NCBI RefSeq assembly: GCF_002368335.1
Contig: NZ_AP018288.1
Span: forward strand, 6,391,221 to 6,455,220
Length of the DNA stretch: 64,000 nt
Direction: 5' to 3'
Source: Nostoc sp. NIES-4103
GTDB taxonomy: Bacteria > Cyanobacteriota > Cyanobacteriia > Cyanobacteriales > Nostocaceae
In this document: one piece after another, positions 8,507 through 17,091 of the stretch
Layout: every line of letters begins with the position of its first letter
How positions within the stretch are numbered: the stretch's first letter is position 1
The notes under the pieces: generated by a model
Told to the model about the DNA's origin: nothing
The model's database searches: none
What the model saw: only the letters and a program-made list of their open reading frames with translations
Made by a program: the position numbers and the translations under genes

Positions 8507-9547
8507 ATGGCTACAAAAATTCCTGTCACAGTAATCACAGGCTTTTTAGGCAGTGGTAAAACTAGCTTAATTCGCCACCTTCTACAAAATAACCAAGGAC
8601 GCCGCATTGCAGTTTTAGTCAACGAATTTGGCGAACTCGGTATTGATGGCGAATTGTTGAAATCTTGTCAAATCTGCCCCGAAGATGATGATAGCGAAAG
8701 TAATATTTTTGAATTAACCAATGGCTGCTTGTGTTGCACAGTCCAAGAAGAATTTTTCCCCACGATGCAGCAGTTACTCAAGCGGCGAGACAGTATTGAC
8801 TGTATATTAATCGAAACCTCTGGTTTAGCCTTACCAAAACCTTTAGTGAAAGCTTTCCGCTGGCAAGAAATTCGCGCTGGTGCCACTGTAGACGCAGTGA
8901 TTACTGTAGTAGATTGTGCTGCGGTAGCCGAGGGAACATTTGCTAGTGATTTAGAAGCGATCGCAGCCCAAAGGTTAGCAGATGATAGCTTAGAACATGA
9001 AACACCATTGCAAGAATTATTTGAAGACCAACTGGCTTGTGCAGACTTGGTGGTGTTGAGTAAAACTGATTTGGTAGATGGTGAAACCAAAACCCAAGTT
9101 GAGGAATTAATTAAGCAAGAATTGCCCAGAGTGGTGAAAATTGTCGAGAGCGATCGCGGCACAATCGACCCAGCTATACTATTAGGATTACAAGCCGCCG
9201 TTGAAGACAATTTAGATAGCCGTCCCAGTCATCATGACAGCGAAGAAGAACACGACCATGATGATGAAATTAGTTCAACACATCTAATTTTAGACCGTAC
9301 CTTTGACCCCGAAAAACTGCAACAACAACTGCAAACACTGGTACACCAACAAGAAATATACCGCATCAAAGGCTTTGTTGCAGTACCTAACAAATCAATG
9401 CGTTTAGTAATGCAAGGTGTAGGCACAAGATTTGATAAATTTTATGATCGCCCTTGGCAACCCCAAGAAGCAAGGCAAACCCGTTTAGTTTTCATTGGAC
9501 GTGATTTAAAATCCAGCGAAATAGAATCACAACTAATCGCTTTATAA
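8507..9547 (+). CDS. CobW/COG0523-type metal chaperone GTPase
   Basis: GTPase of the G3E family thought to deliver metal (zinc or cobalt) to client proteins. I place the start at the ATG at 8507 (MATKIPVTVITGFLG); a GTG at 8471 would add 12 residues. Seen: Walker A GFLGSGKTS close to the start, the metal-binding GCLCC (CxCC signature) near residue 75, SKTDLVD as the guanine-specificity loop, and a His/Asp-rich stretch (HHDSEEEHDHDDE) before the C-terminal domain, a likely metal sensor. It is followed 16 bp later by the ABA4-like gene and probably shares its transcript. Zn versus Co cannot be told from sequence. Confidence 0.9.
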   Translation: MATKIPVTVITGFLGSGKTSLIRHLLQNNQGRRIAVLVNEFGELGIDGELLKSCQICPEDDDSESNIFELTNGCLCCTVQEEFFPTMQQLLKRRDSIDCILIETSGLALPKPLVKAFRWQEIRAGATVDAVITVVDCAAVAEGTFASDLEAIAAQRLADDSLEHETPLQELFEDQLACADLVVLSKTDLVDGETKTQVEELIKQELPRVVKIVESDRGTIDPAILLGLQAAVEDNLDSRPSHHDSEEEHDHDDEISSTHLILDRTFDPEKLQQQLQTLVHQQEIYRIKGFVAVPNKSMRLVMQGVGTRFDKFYDRPWQPQEARQTRLVFIGRDLKSSEIESQLIAL

Positions 9548-9563
9548 GTTACTCTGCAAAACC

Positions 9564-10028
9564 ATGAATATTACTCAATTGTTTAATATTGCCAACCTTT
9601 TTGTTTTACCCTTTTGGGCTTTGATGATTCTCCTGCCAAATTGGAAAGTGACACGGCGGGTAATGGAATCTTATTTGCCTTTTGTGGTTTTAGCTGGGGC
9701 GTATTTGTATTTGTTCATCAGTAGCATTACACCAGAAAACGCCCAAGCTTTATCGAATCCTCAATTAGCTGATATTGCTAGATTTTTTTCCGATGAAACA
9801 GCTGCTGCTACAGGTTGGATTCATTTTCTCGTGATGGATTTATTTGTCGGACGCTGGATATATTGGGAAGGTCAAAAAACAGGTATTTGGACAATTCACT
9901 CTTTGAGTCTGTGTTTGTTTGCTGGCCCTTTAGGATTAGTGTCTCATATTTTGACCTACTGGATTTCTAAGGCATTTTTCCCCAATTCTCTACACAATCC
10001 AACTGCAACGGTTGCAGAAGAAGCATAA
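9564..10028 (+). CDS. ABA4-like (DUF4281) membrane protein
   Basis: A 154-residue integral membrane protein with about four hydrophobic segments (residues about 10-25, 35-55, 85-105 and 115-140). The pattern LFNIANLFVLPFWALMILLPNW, followed later by WIHFLVMDLFVGRW, is that of the ABA4 family, whose plant member is needed for neoxanthin synthesis. In cyanobacteria the role is unsettled and may touch carotenoid metabolism or membrane organisation. It lies 16 bp after the CobW-type gene, so the two are probably cotranscribed. Confidence 0.8.
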   Translation: MNITQLFNIANLFVLPFWALMILLPNWKVTRRVMESYLPFVVLAGAYLYLFISSITPENAQALSNPQLADIARFFSDETAAATGWIHFLVMDLFVGRWIYWEGQKTGIWTIHSLSLCLFAGPLGLVSHILTYWISKAFFPNSLHNPTATVAEEA

Positions 10029-10050
10029 TGTAAATAAATATAAATTTAAC

Positions 10051-10186
10051 GTAGTGGAATGTTTCAGCTAATTTAGTGCATTGATAAACTATTGTGGCAT
10101 GGGCGTCCCGCCCGTCCTAATGGCGGGCTAGAAGCCCACCCCACAAGAAAATCTATTGCAACATTTTAGCTGAAACACTCCACTAC
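10051..10186. mobile_element. MITE-like element A (136 bp, ~20-bp terminal inverted repeats)
   Basis: The left end starts GTAGTGGAATGTTTCAGC; the right end, read on the other strand, starts GTAGTGGAGTGTTTCAGC (one mismatch in about 20). No reading frame inside. The centre carries GGGCGTCCCGCCCGTCC and a CCCACCCCACAAGAAAAT-type segment that recurs near 47190-47260. No clear target duplication could be read. Confidence 0.7.
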
Positions 10187-10311
10187 ATTTTAATTTTTGG
10201 TCGTTCTTTTTCATATGCCATTCGTCATTTGTATTTACAAAGGACAAAGGACTAATGACAAATGACGATGTTGACGAGTGGTTATGCAACTTGGATGCAC
10301 ATTAGCTTAAA

Positions 10312-10530
10312 TTATGAAGCTTTGGCATATCTATAGTTAGCATCTAACCAACAACGTGGTAGACTTTCACCAGATGGGAAAACAAGATTTTGTTTTTGAA
10401 AAGAATCAGGTTCCTGTTCTTCTTGACCTTCTTGGTCTTGTCCGTGAACAATATCAATATTGGGGTCAAGCAATTCTTGAATGTCAAGAATTTTTACTAA
10501 ATCGCTAGTACCTTTGATTTGTAAAAACAT
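10312..10530 (-). CDS. Small conserved hypothetical protein
   Basis: A 72-residue acidic protein (MFLQIKGTSDLVKILDIQEL, then a Gln/Glu-rich stretch, ending PSGESLPRCWLDANYR). The final FPSGESLPxCWxD text looks like a small cyanobacterial family I have seen but cannot name. No signal peptide or membrane segment. It is the last of four small minus-strand genes (11581 to 10312) that may form a loose transcription unit. Confidence 0.6.
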   Translation of the reverse strand: MFLQIKGTSDLVKILDIQELLDPNIDIVHGQDQEGQEEQEPDSFQKQNLVFPSGESLPRCWLDANYRYAKAS

Positions 10531-10610
10531 ATAATTAGCCTCCAGAAATTTCCATGAAAAATTTGCACGAGTCTCACTGTCAACTCGTGTGCGTGAATTA
10601 TTGGCAATGC

Positions 10611-10829
10611 TTACTTAGCAGAATTTTCAACTAATTTCTTAAACCGCATATATGCCTGTTCTGGTGTCAGCGGTTCACATTCCTTTTCATTAGGAATGTA
10701 GTATTGCCTGCTATCAGGAAAATAACGTACAACAAAACTAGGTATCAAACCCAATTTCAAAGCTTTTTTACCAAGTTTTTCTGCTACTTCTGCTAGTGTA
10801 TATCCATCATGAAACTGATATGTAGTCAT
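10611..10829 (-). CDS. Small conserved hypothetical protein
   Basis: A 72-residue soluble protein (MTTYQFHDGYTLAEVAEKLG to KLVENSAK). A purine-rich AGGAGGTAAAGGAC ribosome-binding region lies just upstream on the minus strand, which supports the start at 10829. No domain recognised. Confidence 0.6.
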   Translation of the reverse strand: MTTYQFHDGYTLAEVAEKLGKKALKLGLIPSFVVRYFPDSRQYYIPNEKECEPLTPEQAYMRFKKLVENSAK

Positions 10830-10893
10830 GTCCTTTACCTCCTAAAAGAGGGTTGCCCTCAAAGCAAATTAATGGACATTCAAAACGCAGAAA

Positions 10894-11202
10894 TTACAAT
10901 TCGCGTTGATATTTCTCTAAAATATCCACTAGGTTAACTTGACATTGTAGAGGCAGTAAATCAAGTAAAGGCAGTTCTCTTCTGCCGCCGCCAATTTTCA
11001 CAGGTATGGATTCCAATACTTGGATAACTCGATCTTCAGTTACAGTATTGGAAGTCATTAGGGGATAAAGTTGTTCAGCAACTACGGTATGTAGCTTGGC
11101 ATCCGATAAATAAAGATGCCACTTAGCAATGTCTATGTAAACATTTTCGCCAATTTCTGATGCTAGGGCTTCTAGTAGTTCTGTGGTGTTAGTCTTAGCC
11201 AT
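10894..11202 (-). CDS. DUF3181-like conserved cyanobacterial protein
   Basis: A 102-residue soluble, mostly helical protein beginning MAKTNTTELLEALASEIGEN with the conserved-looking VYIDIAKWHLYLSDAKLH and a Leu-rich end (LPLLDLLPLQC). It resembles the cyanobacterial DUF3181 family from memory; function unknown. Neighbours on both sides are equally small minus-strand genes. Confidence 0.65.
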   Translation of the reverse strand: MAKTNTTELLEALASEIGENVYIDIAKWHLYLSDAKLHTVVAEQLYPLMTSNTVTEDRVIQVLESIPVKIGGGRRELPLLDLLPLQCQVNLVDILEKYQREL

Positions 11203-11323
11203 AAAAATAACCCCTATATTAACAGAGAGTCGGAAACTCTCAAGTTACTACCATTATCGCTCAATTTATCAGACTGATTCTACCGCCACAGGTTACAGTT
11301 GCCCCAGCTTGTGCAGTCCATCT

Positions 11324-11581
11324 TCAGGTGGATTTGGGCGGTGTTTGCGAGTAGTTAGCGATCGCAGCAATATAAATCAGATGTCCCAATACTACTACTA
11401 GCCAACTTGCAGTCAACCACGGCAGCCATTCCCAGCTTGTTGCTTTCAGGTTATGGACAAACCACAACCCGGAATTAGTCACAGCCGCAACTGCCACATG
11501 TACGGCAAAATTCATCCGGTCATCTAACTTGCGGAATTCTGGGTCTTTGCGATCGGGTTTACGAGGCCAACGAGGAGGCAT
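11324..11581 (-). CDS. Two-TM-domain small membrane protein
   Basis: An 85-residue protein with a charged N-terminus (PPRWPRKPDRKDPEFRKLDDR) and two hydrophobic segments (about residues 24-42 and 52-74), matching the 2TM-domain family of small membrane proteins. Function unknown. Start ATG at 11581; the upstream spacer is repeat-rich. Confidence 0.65.
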   Translation of the reverse strand: MPPRWPRKPDRKDPEFRKLDDRMNFAVHVAVAAVTNSGLWFVHNLKATSWEWLPWLTASWLVVVLGHLIYIAAIANYSQTPPKST

Positions 11582-11916
11582 AAATATTTGTTACAGAATT
11601 GAATATACTGCACTTATTTTAAGGTTTTTGGGGATGCAGTTGCTAGGGATTGGGGATTGGGGATTGGGGACTGGGGATTAGGGATTGGGTACTGGGGATT
11701 GGGGATTGGTGACTGGTGACTAGGGATTGGGTACTGGGGATTGGGGATTGGTAATTGGATTCTACTATTACCCATTACCCATTACCCATTACCCAGTCCC
11801 CAGTCATCAACCCATCGAGTGACCTTTTAATTATTGCGAGTAAAAAATGATTCATCTTCTTGATAGAGGGAAGCAATACATAGACTCGTGAATATGTAAA
11901 TAACCTTGAGAGGTGA
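11582..11916. repeat. GGGGATTGGG-type heptamer repeat array and AT-rich spacer
   Basis: From about 11640 to 11815 the spacer is a run of GGGATTG/GGGACTG units, followed by the complementary type CCCATTA/CCCAGTC. The two halves could form a long hairpin. No gene seen. Confidence 0.75.
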
Positions 11917-11922
11917 ATGACA

Positions 11923-12120
11923 ATGGCTAAAGCAAATCCAGTTGAAGTACAAAAACACTTGAAGGGTGTTGACTATCCTGCTGACAAGCAAGAATTGATC
12001 CAACATGCTAAACAGCACAAAGCTGATCAAGATGTGATCTCATTATTAGAACAATTGCCAGACAACCAGCAGTATAAGAATCCAGCAGATCTCAACAAAG
12101 CTTTAGGTGAAATTGAGTAG
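11923..12120 (+). CDS. DUF2795 family small protein
   Basis: A 65-residue protein starting MAKANPVEVQKHLKGVDYPA; an ATG two codons earlier (11917) is also possible, but GAGAGGTG spaces better to 11923. The pattern of a helix with LKGVDYPADKQELIQHAK, then DVISLLEQLPD and an acidic end, is the DUF2795 family, thought to be small DNA-associated or stress-related proteins. It stops 2 bp before the end of the convergent moaC. Confidence 0.75.
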   Translation: MAKANPVEVQKHLKGVDYPADKQELIQHAKQHKADQDVISLLEQLPDNQQYKNPADLNKALGEIE

Positions 12121-12121
12121 G

Positions 12122-12628
12122 CTATAGTTCTGGCAGGTAATAATCTCCTGATTTTCCGCCAGTTTTACTGACTAATCGAATCGATTCAATTTGAATCGAC
12201 TTTTCTAAAGCTTTTGCCATATCGTATAAAGTCAAAGCCGCAATCGAAACGGCAGTAAAAGCTTCCATTTCTACACCAGTTTCAGCTTTGGTTTTGACTG
12301 TGGCATGAATTTGATAACCTGGTAGTTCAAAATCTGGTGTGATCTCGACTGTAATTTTTTGCAAAGGCAACGGATGACACAGGGGAATCAAAGCAGCCGT
12401 TTGTTTAGCTGCCATAATTCCAGCTAATCTGGCAGTTGCCAAGACATCCCCTTTGGGAGTATTGCCAGCTTGAATCGCGGCTAAGGTTTCTGGCAACATC
12501 CGTACCTTAGCTGCTGCTACAGCCTGGCGTACTGTAGCCGCTTTGGCAGATACATCTACCATCTGTGCTTGTCCCTGGCTATCTAGATGGGTTAAGTTCG
12601 TAAAATTAGATGGAATATTCTCTTGCAT
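12122..12628 (-). CDS. moaC: Cyclic pyranopterin monophosphate synthase
   Basis: Converts the MoaA product into cyclic pyranopterin monophosphate, an early step in molybdenum cofactor synthesis needed by nitrate reductase. At 168 residues it has the normal family length. Seen: MVDVSAKAATVRQA (residues 22-35), the active-site CHPLPL near 82-87, and the C-terminal GVEMEAFTAVSIAALTLYDM helix. Cytosolic hexamer by family knowledge. No other moa gene is adjacent. Confidence 0.93.
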   Translation of the reverse strand: MQENIPSNFTNLTHLDSQGQAQMVDVSAKAATVRQAVAAAKVRMLPETLAAIQAGNTPKGDVLATARLAGIMAAKQTAALIPLCHPLPLQKITVEITPDFELPGYQIHATVKTKAETGVEMEAFTAVSIAALTLYDMAKALEKSIQIESIRLVSKTGGKSGDYYLPEL

Positions 12629-12665
12629 TATTTTGCTAGGGCGTGTTATTATGAATTTCTGGAAA

Positions 12666-12739
12666 GGGCGTGTAGCTCAGTGGACTAGAGCACGTGGCTA
12701 CGGACCACGGTGTCGGGGGTTCGAATCCCTCCTCGCCCG
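12666..12739 (+). tRNA. tRNA-Arg(ACG)
   Basis: The sequence folds as a cloverleaf: acceptor arms GGGCGTG/CTCGCCC (one mismatch), anticodon stem CGTGG/CCACG around the loop CTACGGA with anticodon ACG, and T-loop TTCGAAT. The terminal CCA is not encoded, as is usual in cyanobacteria. It lies between the divergent moaC start and the end of the MFS gene. Confidence 0.95.
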
Positions 12740-12786
12740 TTTTTTAAAGTTAGGAGTTGTGAGTTAGGAGTGACTAGTTACTCAGC

Positions 12787-14022
12787 TCACAACTTATTTA
12801 ATGAGTAGGAATCTTCACCTCGACCCAACGCAAAACGCAGGGAACTTGGTACATTTTTATTGGACTGGGTGAGAAAAATAATCAATCCCAGGAAAGTTAA
12901 ACAGGCAGTACCAGCAAACATGTTGGGGTAGCCGACTTGTTCGGCAACAAAACCTAAAATCGGGGCTGCGATCGCTAGCCCGAAATCAAAACCAGCGATG
13001 CACAGAGCAAAAATTTGCCCCCGTTCCTCTGGTAATGAACGGTCTGCCATCAAAGTGGTGATCATGGAGATTAACGTTCCCCCGCCCAACCCTTCAGTGA
13101 TTCCAGCCAGCAAGAATATACTACTACTCCTAGCTTGCCATAATAGCAGCGTCGTCAGAGTGTAAGCTAGGATGCCAAAAGTGATAAACAAACCACGACC
13201 GAAGCGATCGCTGGCTCGACCGACAAATATTCTCAGAGTAAAACTAGCGATCGCTGAAACTGTGAAAAACAAGCCTGCATTCAAATCGACGCCAGTTTCT
13301 TGAATAAATAATGGTAAAAAGGTGTGTACACTACCAAGGGACAAACCCGCAAACAACATGACTATAGCGGGGACTCTGATTCGTGGGCTAATCAAAATTC
13401 GCCAGAAATTAGTTTTTTTGCTTGGGACTGGCGATTGTCTCTGTACAGGAGGTGGATTGATCACTTGTATAGATGCCAACACCCCAATAAAAGCAATTTC
13501 TGTGGCTAACAAAAATAAGATTCCGTAACCAGTTGTCGCTTGTAAATAACCGCCCAAGGCAGGCCCAAATGCTAAACCAAGGGGGGCTGCTAGACTCATG
13601 TAACTAATAATTTCACCACGTTGTTTCAGCGGTGCTAAATCGGCTACCAAAGCACTGAATCCAGTTGTAAAAGCAGCCATACTAATGCCATGAAAGATAC
13701 GCACCAGCATCAACAGCGGAACCGATGTGAATGCCAAATAGCCAAGGGGTGCGATCGCGGCTATGGTTGTGCCAATTAACAACAGTAGTTTTCGACCATG
13801 TTGATCTGCTAACCGTCCCAGCATAGGACGAAACAGCAACAGTCCGATGGCAAAACCACCAATCACCATGCCAATTTGTTGTTTACTTGCACCTAAATCT
13901 TGGATATACAGCGGTAGAACTGGCAACAACAAACCCATACTTGACCAGAATACTAAACCTGCTGTAAATAATGTCAGCAAGTTTAGTCGCAAAGCAGTAT
14001 CAAAAGTATTAAAAGCTTTCAA
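12787..14022 (-). CDS. Major facilitator superfamily transporter
   Basis: A 411-residue membrane protein with about 12 hydrophobic segments. The loop 2-3 motif GRLADQHGRKLLLL, repeated as GRASDRFGRGLFITFG in the second half, is the MFS signature. It resembles drug/metabolite efflux permeases, but substrate cannot be inferred. The final tail, SLRFALGRGEDSYSLNKL, looks weakly conserved. Stop and start are bracketed by repeats; no linked regulator. Confidence 0.85.
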   Translation of the reverse strand: MKAFNTFDTALRLNLLTLFTAGLVFWSSMGLLLPVLPLYIQDLGASKQQIGMVIGGFAIGLLLFRPMLGRLADQHGRKLLLLIGTTIAAIAPLGYLAFTSVPLLMLVRIFHGISMAAFTTGFSALVADLAPLKQRGEIISYMSLAAPLGLAFGPALGGYLQATTGYGILFLLATEIAFIGVLASIQVINPPPVQRQSPVPSKKTNFWRILISPRIRVPAIVMLFAGLSLGSVHTFLPLFIQETGVDLNAGLFFTVSAIASFTLRIFVGRASDRFGRGLFITFGILAYTLTTLLLWQARSSSIFLLAGITEGLGGGTLISMITTLMADRSLPEERGQIFALCIAGFDFGLAIAAPILGFVAEQVGYPNMFAGTACLTFLGLIIFLTQSNKNVPSSLRFALGRGEDSYSLNKL

Positions 14023-14039
14023 GGCAGATGCTGTTTAAT

Positions 14040-14112
14040 AGTTTTTTGTCATTTGTCATTAGTCATTTGTCCTTTGCTAATGACAAATGACCAATGACCA
14101 ATGACTATTATT
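14040..14112. repeat. Heptamer repeats forming an inverted pair
   Basis: GTCATTT/GTCATTA units are followed by complementary ATGACAA/ATGACCA units, able to form a long hairpin in the spacer between two minus-strand genes (MFS and GT2). Confidence 0.7.
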
Positions 14113-14118
14113 GTTACC

Positions 14119-15129
14119 TTAGTTAACATTTTTTGCTACTACCTCCCGCACGCGATAGATGGGGCGACCTTGGGATTCATGGTAAGTACGCATCAGTAAC
14201 TCTGCTAGAAGACCGAAGCAAAACAGCTGTACTCCGGTTACTAACAACAGTACTGCTAAAATCAGCAAAGGACGATTACCAATGTCTTCTTGCAAAGCCA
14301 ATTTTACAAAAGTTAGGTAAATACCAATCACCGTTCCTGCCACCATTGAACTTAAGCCCAACAGCCCAAAAACATGCATTGGGCGTGTGAGGAACTTCTT
14401 CATAAATAAAATGGTTAGCAAATCCATCAACACCCGGAATGTCCGTGACAAACCATACTTACTCCGACCAAAGCGGCGGGCGTGATGTCGGACAGGCATT
14501 TCCGTAATTCTTGCACCTTCAATGTAAGCTAAAGCAGGTAGAAATCTGTGTAATTCCCCGTAAAGATTCATATCTGCCACGAGTTCTGCACGATAGACTT
14601 TCAAAGAACAGCCATAGTCATGAATATACACACTAGTAGTACGCCGAATCAGCCAGTTAGCAATTTTAGAAGGAAGTAACCGATTGACCGCTCCATCTTG
14701 ACGTTTTTGCCGCCAACCGCTCACCAAATCGTAACCTTCTTCTAACTTTGCCAACAACATGGGAATATCAGCAGGATCATTTTGGAGGTCAGCATCTAAA
14801 GTCACGATCGCCTTGCCCAAGGCATAATTAAAACCAGCCGACATCGCCGCAGTTTGCCCATAATTGCGACGTAAAATCACCGCTTTTAAATCATTACGGA
14901 TTTGTGCTTGTTCTTTGAGAAATTCCGCAGAACCATCACAAGAGCCATCATCCACACAAATAATTTCATAACTCAACTGACTGCCAGCTAAACTAGAAGC
15001 GATCGCCTCCAATAAAAGCGGTAAACTTTCCACTTCATCGCGCACCGGCACCACCACCGAAACATCTGGAACAATTGCTAAAATCGTCCCATTCTCTTGA
15101 GCAATTTCTCCAGAAAACCCACTCCTCAT
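14119..15129 (-). CDS. GtrB/DPM1-like glycosyltransferase family 2
   Basis: A 336-residue enzyme of the polyprenyl-phosphate sugar transferase type. Seen: GT-A strand VSVVVPVRDE (23-32), VDDGSCDGS near 59-67, metal-binding LDADLQNDP (111-119), and two C-terminal membrane helices (about 255-280 and 290-318), as in GtrB/ArnC-like proteins. It likely makes a lipid-linked sugar at the cytoplasmic membrane for later flipping. It starts 14 bp after the stop of the NlpC/P60 gene on the same strand, so cotranscription with a cell-wall enzyme is likely. Confidence 0.88.
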   Translation of the reverse strand: MRSGFSGEIAQENGTILAIVPDVSVVVPVRDEVESLPLLLEAIASSLAGSQLSYEIICVDDGSCDGSAEFLKEQAQIRNDLKAVILRRNYGQTAAMSAGFNYALGKAIVTLDADLQNDPADIPMLLAKLEEGYDLVSGWRQKRQDGAVNRLLPSKIANWLIRRTTSVYIHDYGCSLKVYRAELVADMNLYGELHRFLPALAYIEGARITEMPVRHHARRFGRSKYGLSRTFRVLMDLLTILFMKKFLTRPMHVFGLLGLSSMVAGTVIGIYLTFVKLALQEDIGNRPLLILAVLLLVTGVQLFCFGLLAELLMRTYHESQGRPIYRVREVVAKNVN

Positions 15130-15143
15130 ATTCCTCAGCGTCC

Positions 15144-15848
15144 TCAGCGTCTCTGTGGTTCGTAACTCTTAATAACTCTGCCAGCACCTCGCAGCTGCTG
15201 ATAGTATGACTGACTGACCGTATCTCCCTGTTCCGAGAGAATATCAATGCCAATGCCATTTCGTCCTTGGTCTTGCCCAGAACTATGGATATAATAACCA
15301 TCTGCCAAATAAAGCCCTACATGGGTGGCTTTTTGGGGTGTACCAAAAAACACCAGATCCCCAGCTTCCAGTTCAGCAATAGCAATTGCCTGAGTAAAAC
15401 CTTCCTGCTGATAGGCATCTCTAGGTAACCAAACACCCACCGAGGCAAATGCTGCTTGCATCAACCCAGAACAATCATAATTTGGCCCCACTGTACCACC
15501 CCAAAGGTAATAATTTGACTGTTGCATCGCTTTTTGGGTAAAAGAGATCACCTCTGGTAGCAGTTTCTGAATGTCAAATTTAGAAAATGATTTAGCCTGA
15601 TAAAGTACAGTAGCAGGTTGTATTAAACCTAAATCAGAAAAGGATAGCCACCCTGGATAGTCATCCTCACATAAATACACCTCAACTGCTGAATCCTGAT
15701 GAAATGATATTACCTGTAAATGTCGCCCAGCAGCGGCTTGAGTTGCCAAGCGGGTACATTCAGGAGAATCATATAAATTCAGGTCAGCAAGACACTGGTA
15801 TTCTCCCAATTGGGGATTTGGGATTTGAGATTCGGGATGAGAAAGCAT
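15144..15848 (-). CDS. NlpC/P60 cysteine peptidase with SH3b domain (AvPCP-like)
   Basis: A peptidoglycan stem-peptide hydrolase, in this subfamily a gamma-D-glutamyl-L-diamino acid endopeptidase known from structures of Nostoc and Anabaena homologues. I use the ATG at 15848 (234 residues); the frame extends to 15932, but that would cross the start of the divergent neighbour. Residues 15-85 fit an SH3b-like domain; the catalytic core follows with Cys126 (YDCSG), His176 (ATHVGLYL) and His188 (YYIHSSG). No signal peptide is apparent. The last codons are read from a dispersed CTCAGCGTCTCTGTGGTTC-type repeat. Confidence 0.9.
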   Translation of the reverse strand: MLSHPESQIPNPQLGEYQCLADLNLYDSPECTRLATQAAAGRHLQVISFHQDSAVEVYLCEDDYPGWLSFSDLGLIQPATVLYQAKSFSKFDIQKLLPEVISFTQKAMQQSNYYLWGGTVGPNYDCSGLMQAAFASVGVWLPRDAYQQEGFTQAIAIAELEAGDLVFFGTPQKATHVGLYLADGYYIHSSGQDQGRNGIGIDILSEQGDTVSQSYYQQLRGAGRVIKSYEPQRR

Positions 15849-15870
15849 TATTTTAGGTGAATAGCTAACA

Positions 15871-16809
15871 ATGGTTTTCTTTAAAAAAGACGAACAACTT
15901 GAAAATCTTGGTAATGGCATTTTAGAGGCCACTTGGGCAGCATTTCCCAGCTTAGCTCGTAACCAAATTGCCGTGACTTGGATAGTTTACGATCCGCCTG
16001 TACCAGTCAACACTGGCGGCGCATTGACTCCGGATGCTTTTTGGAATCACCCAGTCCGTGGTTTTTGCTATCGCGGTGTTGAGCGTATTTACCCTGCCAG
16101 TGTAGTCAAGCTATTTTACTTAGTGGCAGTCAACGAATGGCTAGAGAAAGGCATGAGCCAAACTTCCCAGGAGTTAGAGCGAGCCTTGCGCGATATGATT
16201 GTTGATTCTAGCAATGATGCCACCAGCTTGGTTGTAGATATTTTGAGTGGTACCACATCAGGGCCGGAGTTACCTGTGGGGCCATTTGAAACTTGGAAAT
16301 ATCAGCGTCATATTGTCAACCGCTATTACCAGTCTTTAGGCTGGGAGGAAATGCAGACAATTAACATTTGCCAAAAAACTTGGGGTGATGGCCCCTATGG
16401 CAGAGAGCGGGCGTTTTATGGTGAGATGTTAGAAAATCGCAATATGCTGACAACAAATGCGATCGCTCGCTTACTGCATAGCATAATTGGTGGGGTAGCG
16501 GTTTCGAGTGCGCGATCGCAAGCTATGATGGCTTTGCTCAAACGTAGTCTTAATCCTAATGATTTACCTACCGATGTAGAGGAAGACCAAATCACAGGTT
16601 TTTTAGGTGGTGGACTCAGCCAAGATGCTCAAATTTGGTCAAAAGCCGGTTGGACAAGTCAAGTTCGCCACGATGCGGCGTATATAGAGTTACCAGAACA
16701 GCGACCTTACCTCTTGGTGGTATTCACTGAAGGCAAAGCACAAGCCAAAAGCCGCGCTATTTTGCCTTTTGTCTCGAAGTTAGTTGCAGAAGCGATTAGT
16801 AGTCTGTGA
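15871..16809 (+). CDS. Class A beta-lactamase-fold serine hydrolase
   Basis: A 312-residue protein of the penicillin-binding/beta-lactamase fold. The SxxK tetrad is Ser77-Val-Val-Lys80 in YPASVVKLF, an SDN-like element is DSSNDAT (113-119), and a KTG-like KAGWTSQVRHD lies near 268. No signal peptide is visible, so a periplasmic resistance role is doubtful; it may be a cytosolic or divergent peptidase/esterase. Its start is 22 bp from the start of the divergent NlpC/P60 gene, so the pair shares a very tight bidirectional promoter region and may act on related cell-wall substrates. Confidence 0.8.
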   Translation: MVFFKKDEQLENLGNGILEATWAAFPSLARNQIAVTWIVYDPPVPVNTGGALTPDAFWNHPVRGFCYRGVERIYPASVVKLFYLVAVNEWLEKGMSQTSQELERALRDMIVDSSNDATSLVVDILSGTTSGPELPVGPFETWKYQRHIVNRYYQSLGWEEMQTINICQKTWGDGPYGRERAFYGEMLENRNMLTTNAIARLLHSIIGGVAVSSARSQAMMALLKRSLNPNDLPTDVEEDQITGFLGGGLSQDAQIWSKAGWTSQVRHDAAYIELPEQRPYLLVVFTEGKAQAKSRAILPFVSKLVAEAISSL

Positions 16810-17091
16810 AGGTGACAGGAGTGATTTTCAGGTTGAGGCGGGCAAACTATTTGCCCCTTCATTTAGTAGTGCCAATGCCATCGCATAGGTGCTTATAGCT
16901 ACTGTCAACTGGGGAAATTTATAAGACTCTCTGGTTCAAGCGACCTCTCGACATTCCAGCGATGGCGAGGTAATTTATTCATCTGTGTAATTTAAATAGT
17001 ATATTTTCTAGACCGTCCATACTGACAAGCTGGGAATTGAGCTGTCTTTTGAGGTATAATTAACATAGCTACTGGGGTGACTTATGTATAC

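Noticed and set aside
8668..9210. 180-codon minus-strand frame opposite the CobW-type gene
   Set aside because: Shadow frame, Ser/Thr-rich, opposite a well-supported gene.
15871..16809. Beta-lactamase resistance gene
   Set aside because: No signal peptide, and SDN/KTG elements are only loosely matched; a cell-wall or other hydrolase role is more likely.
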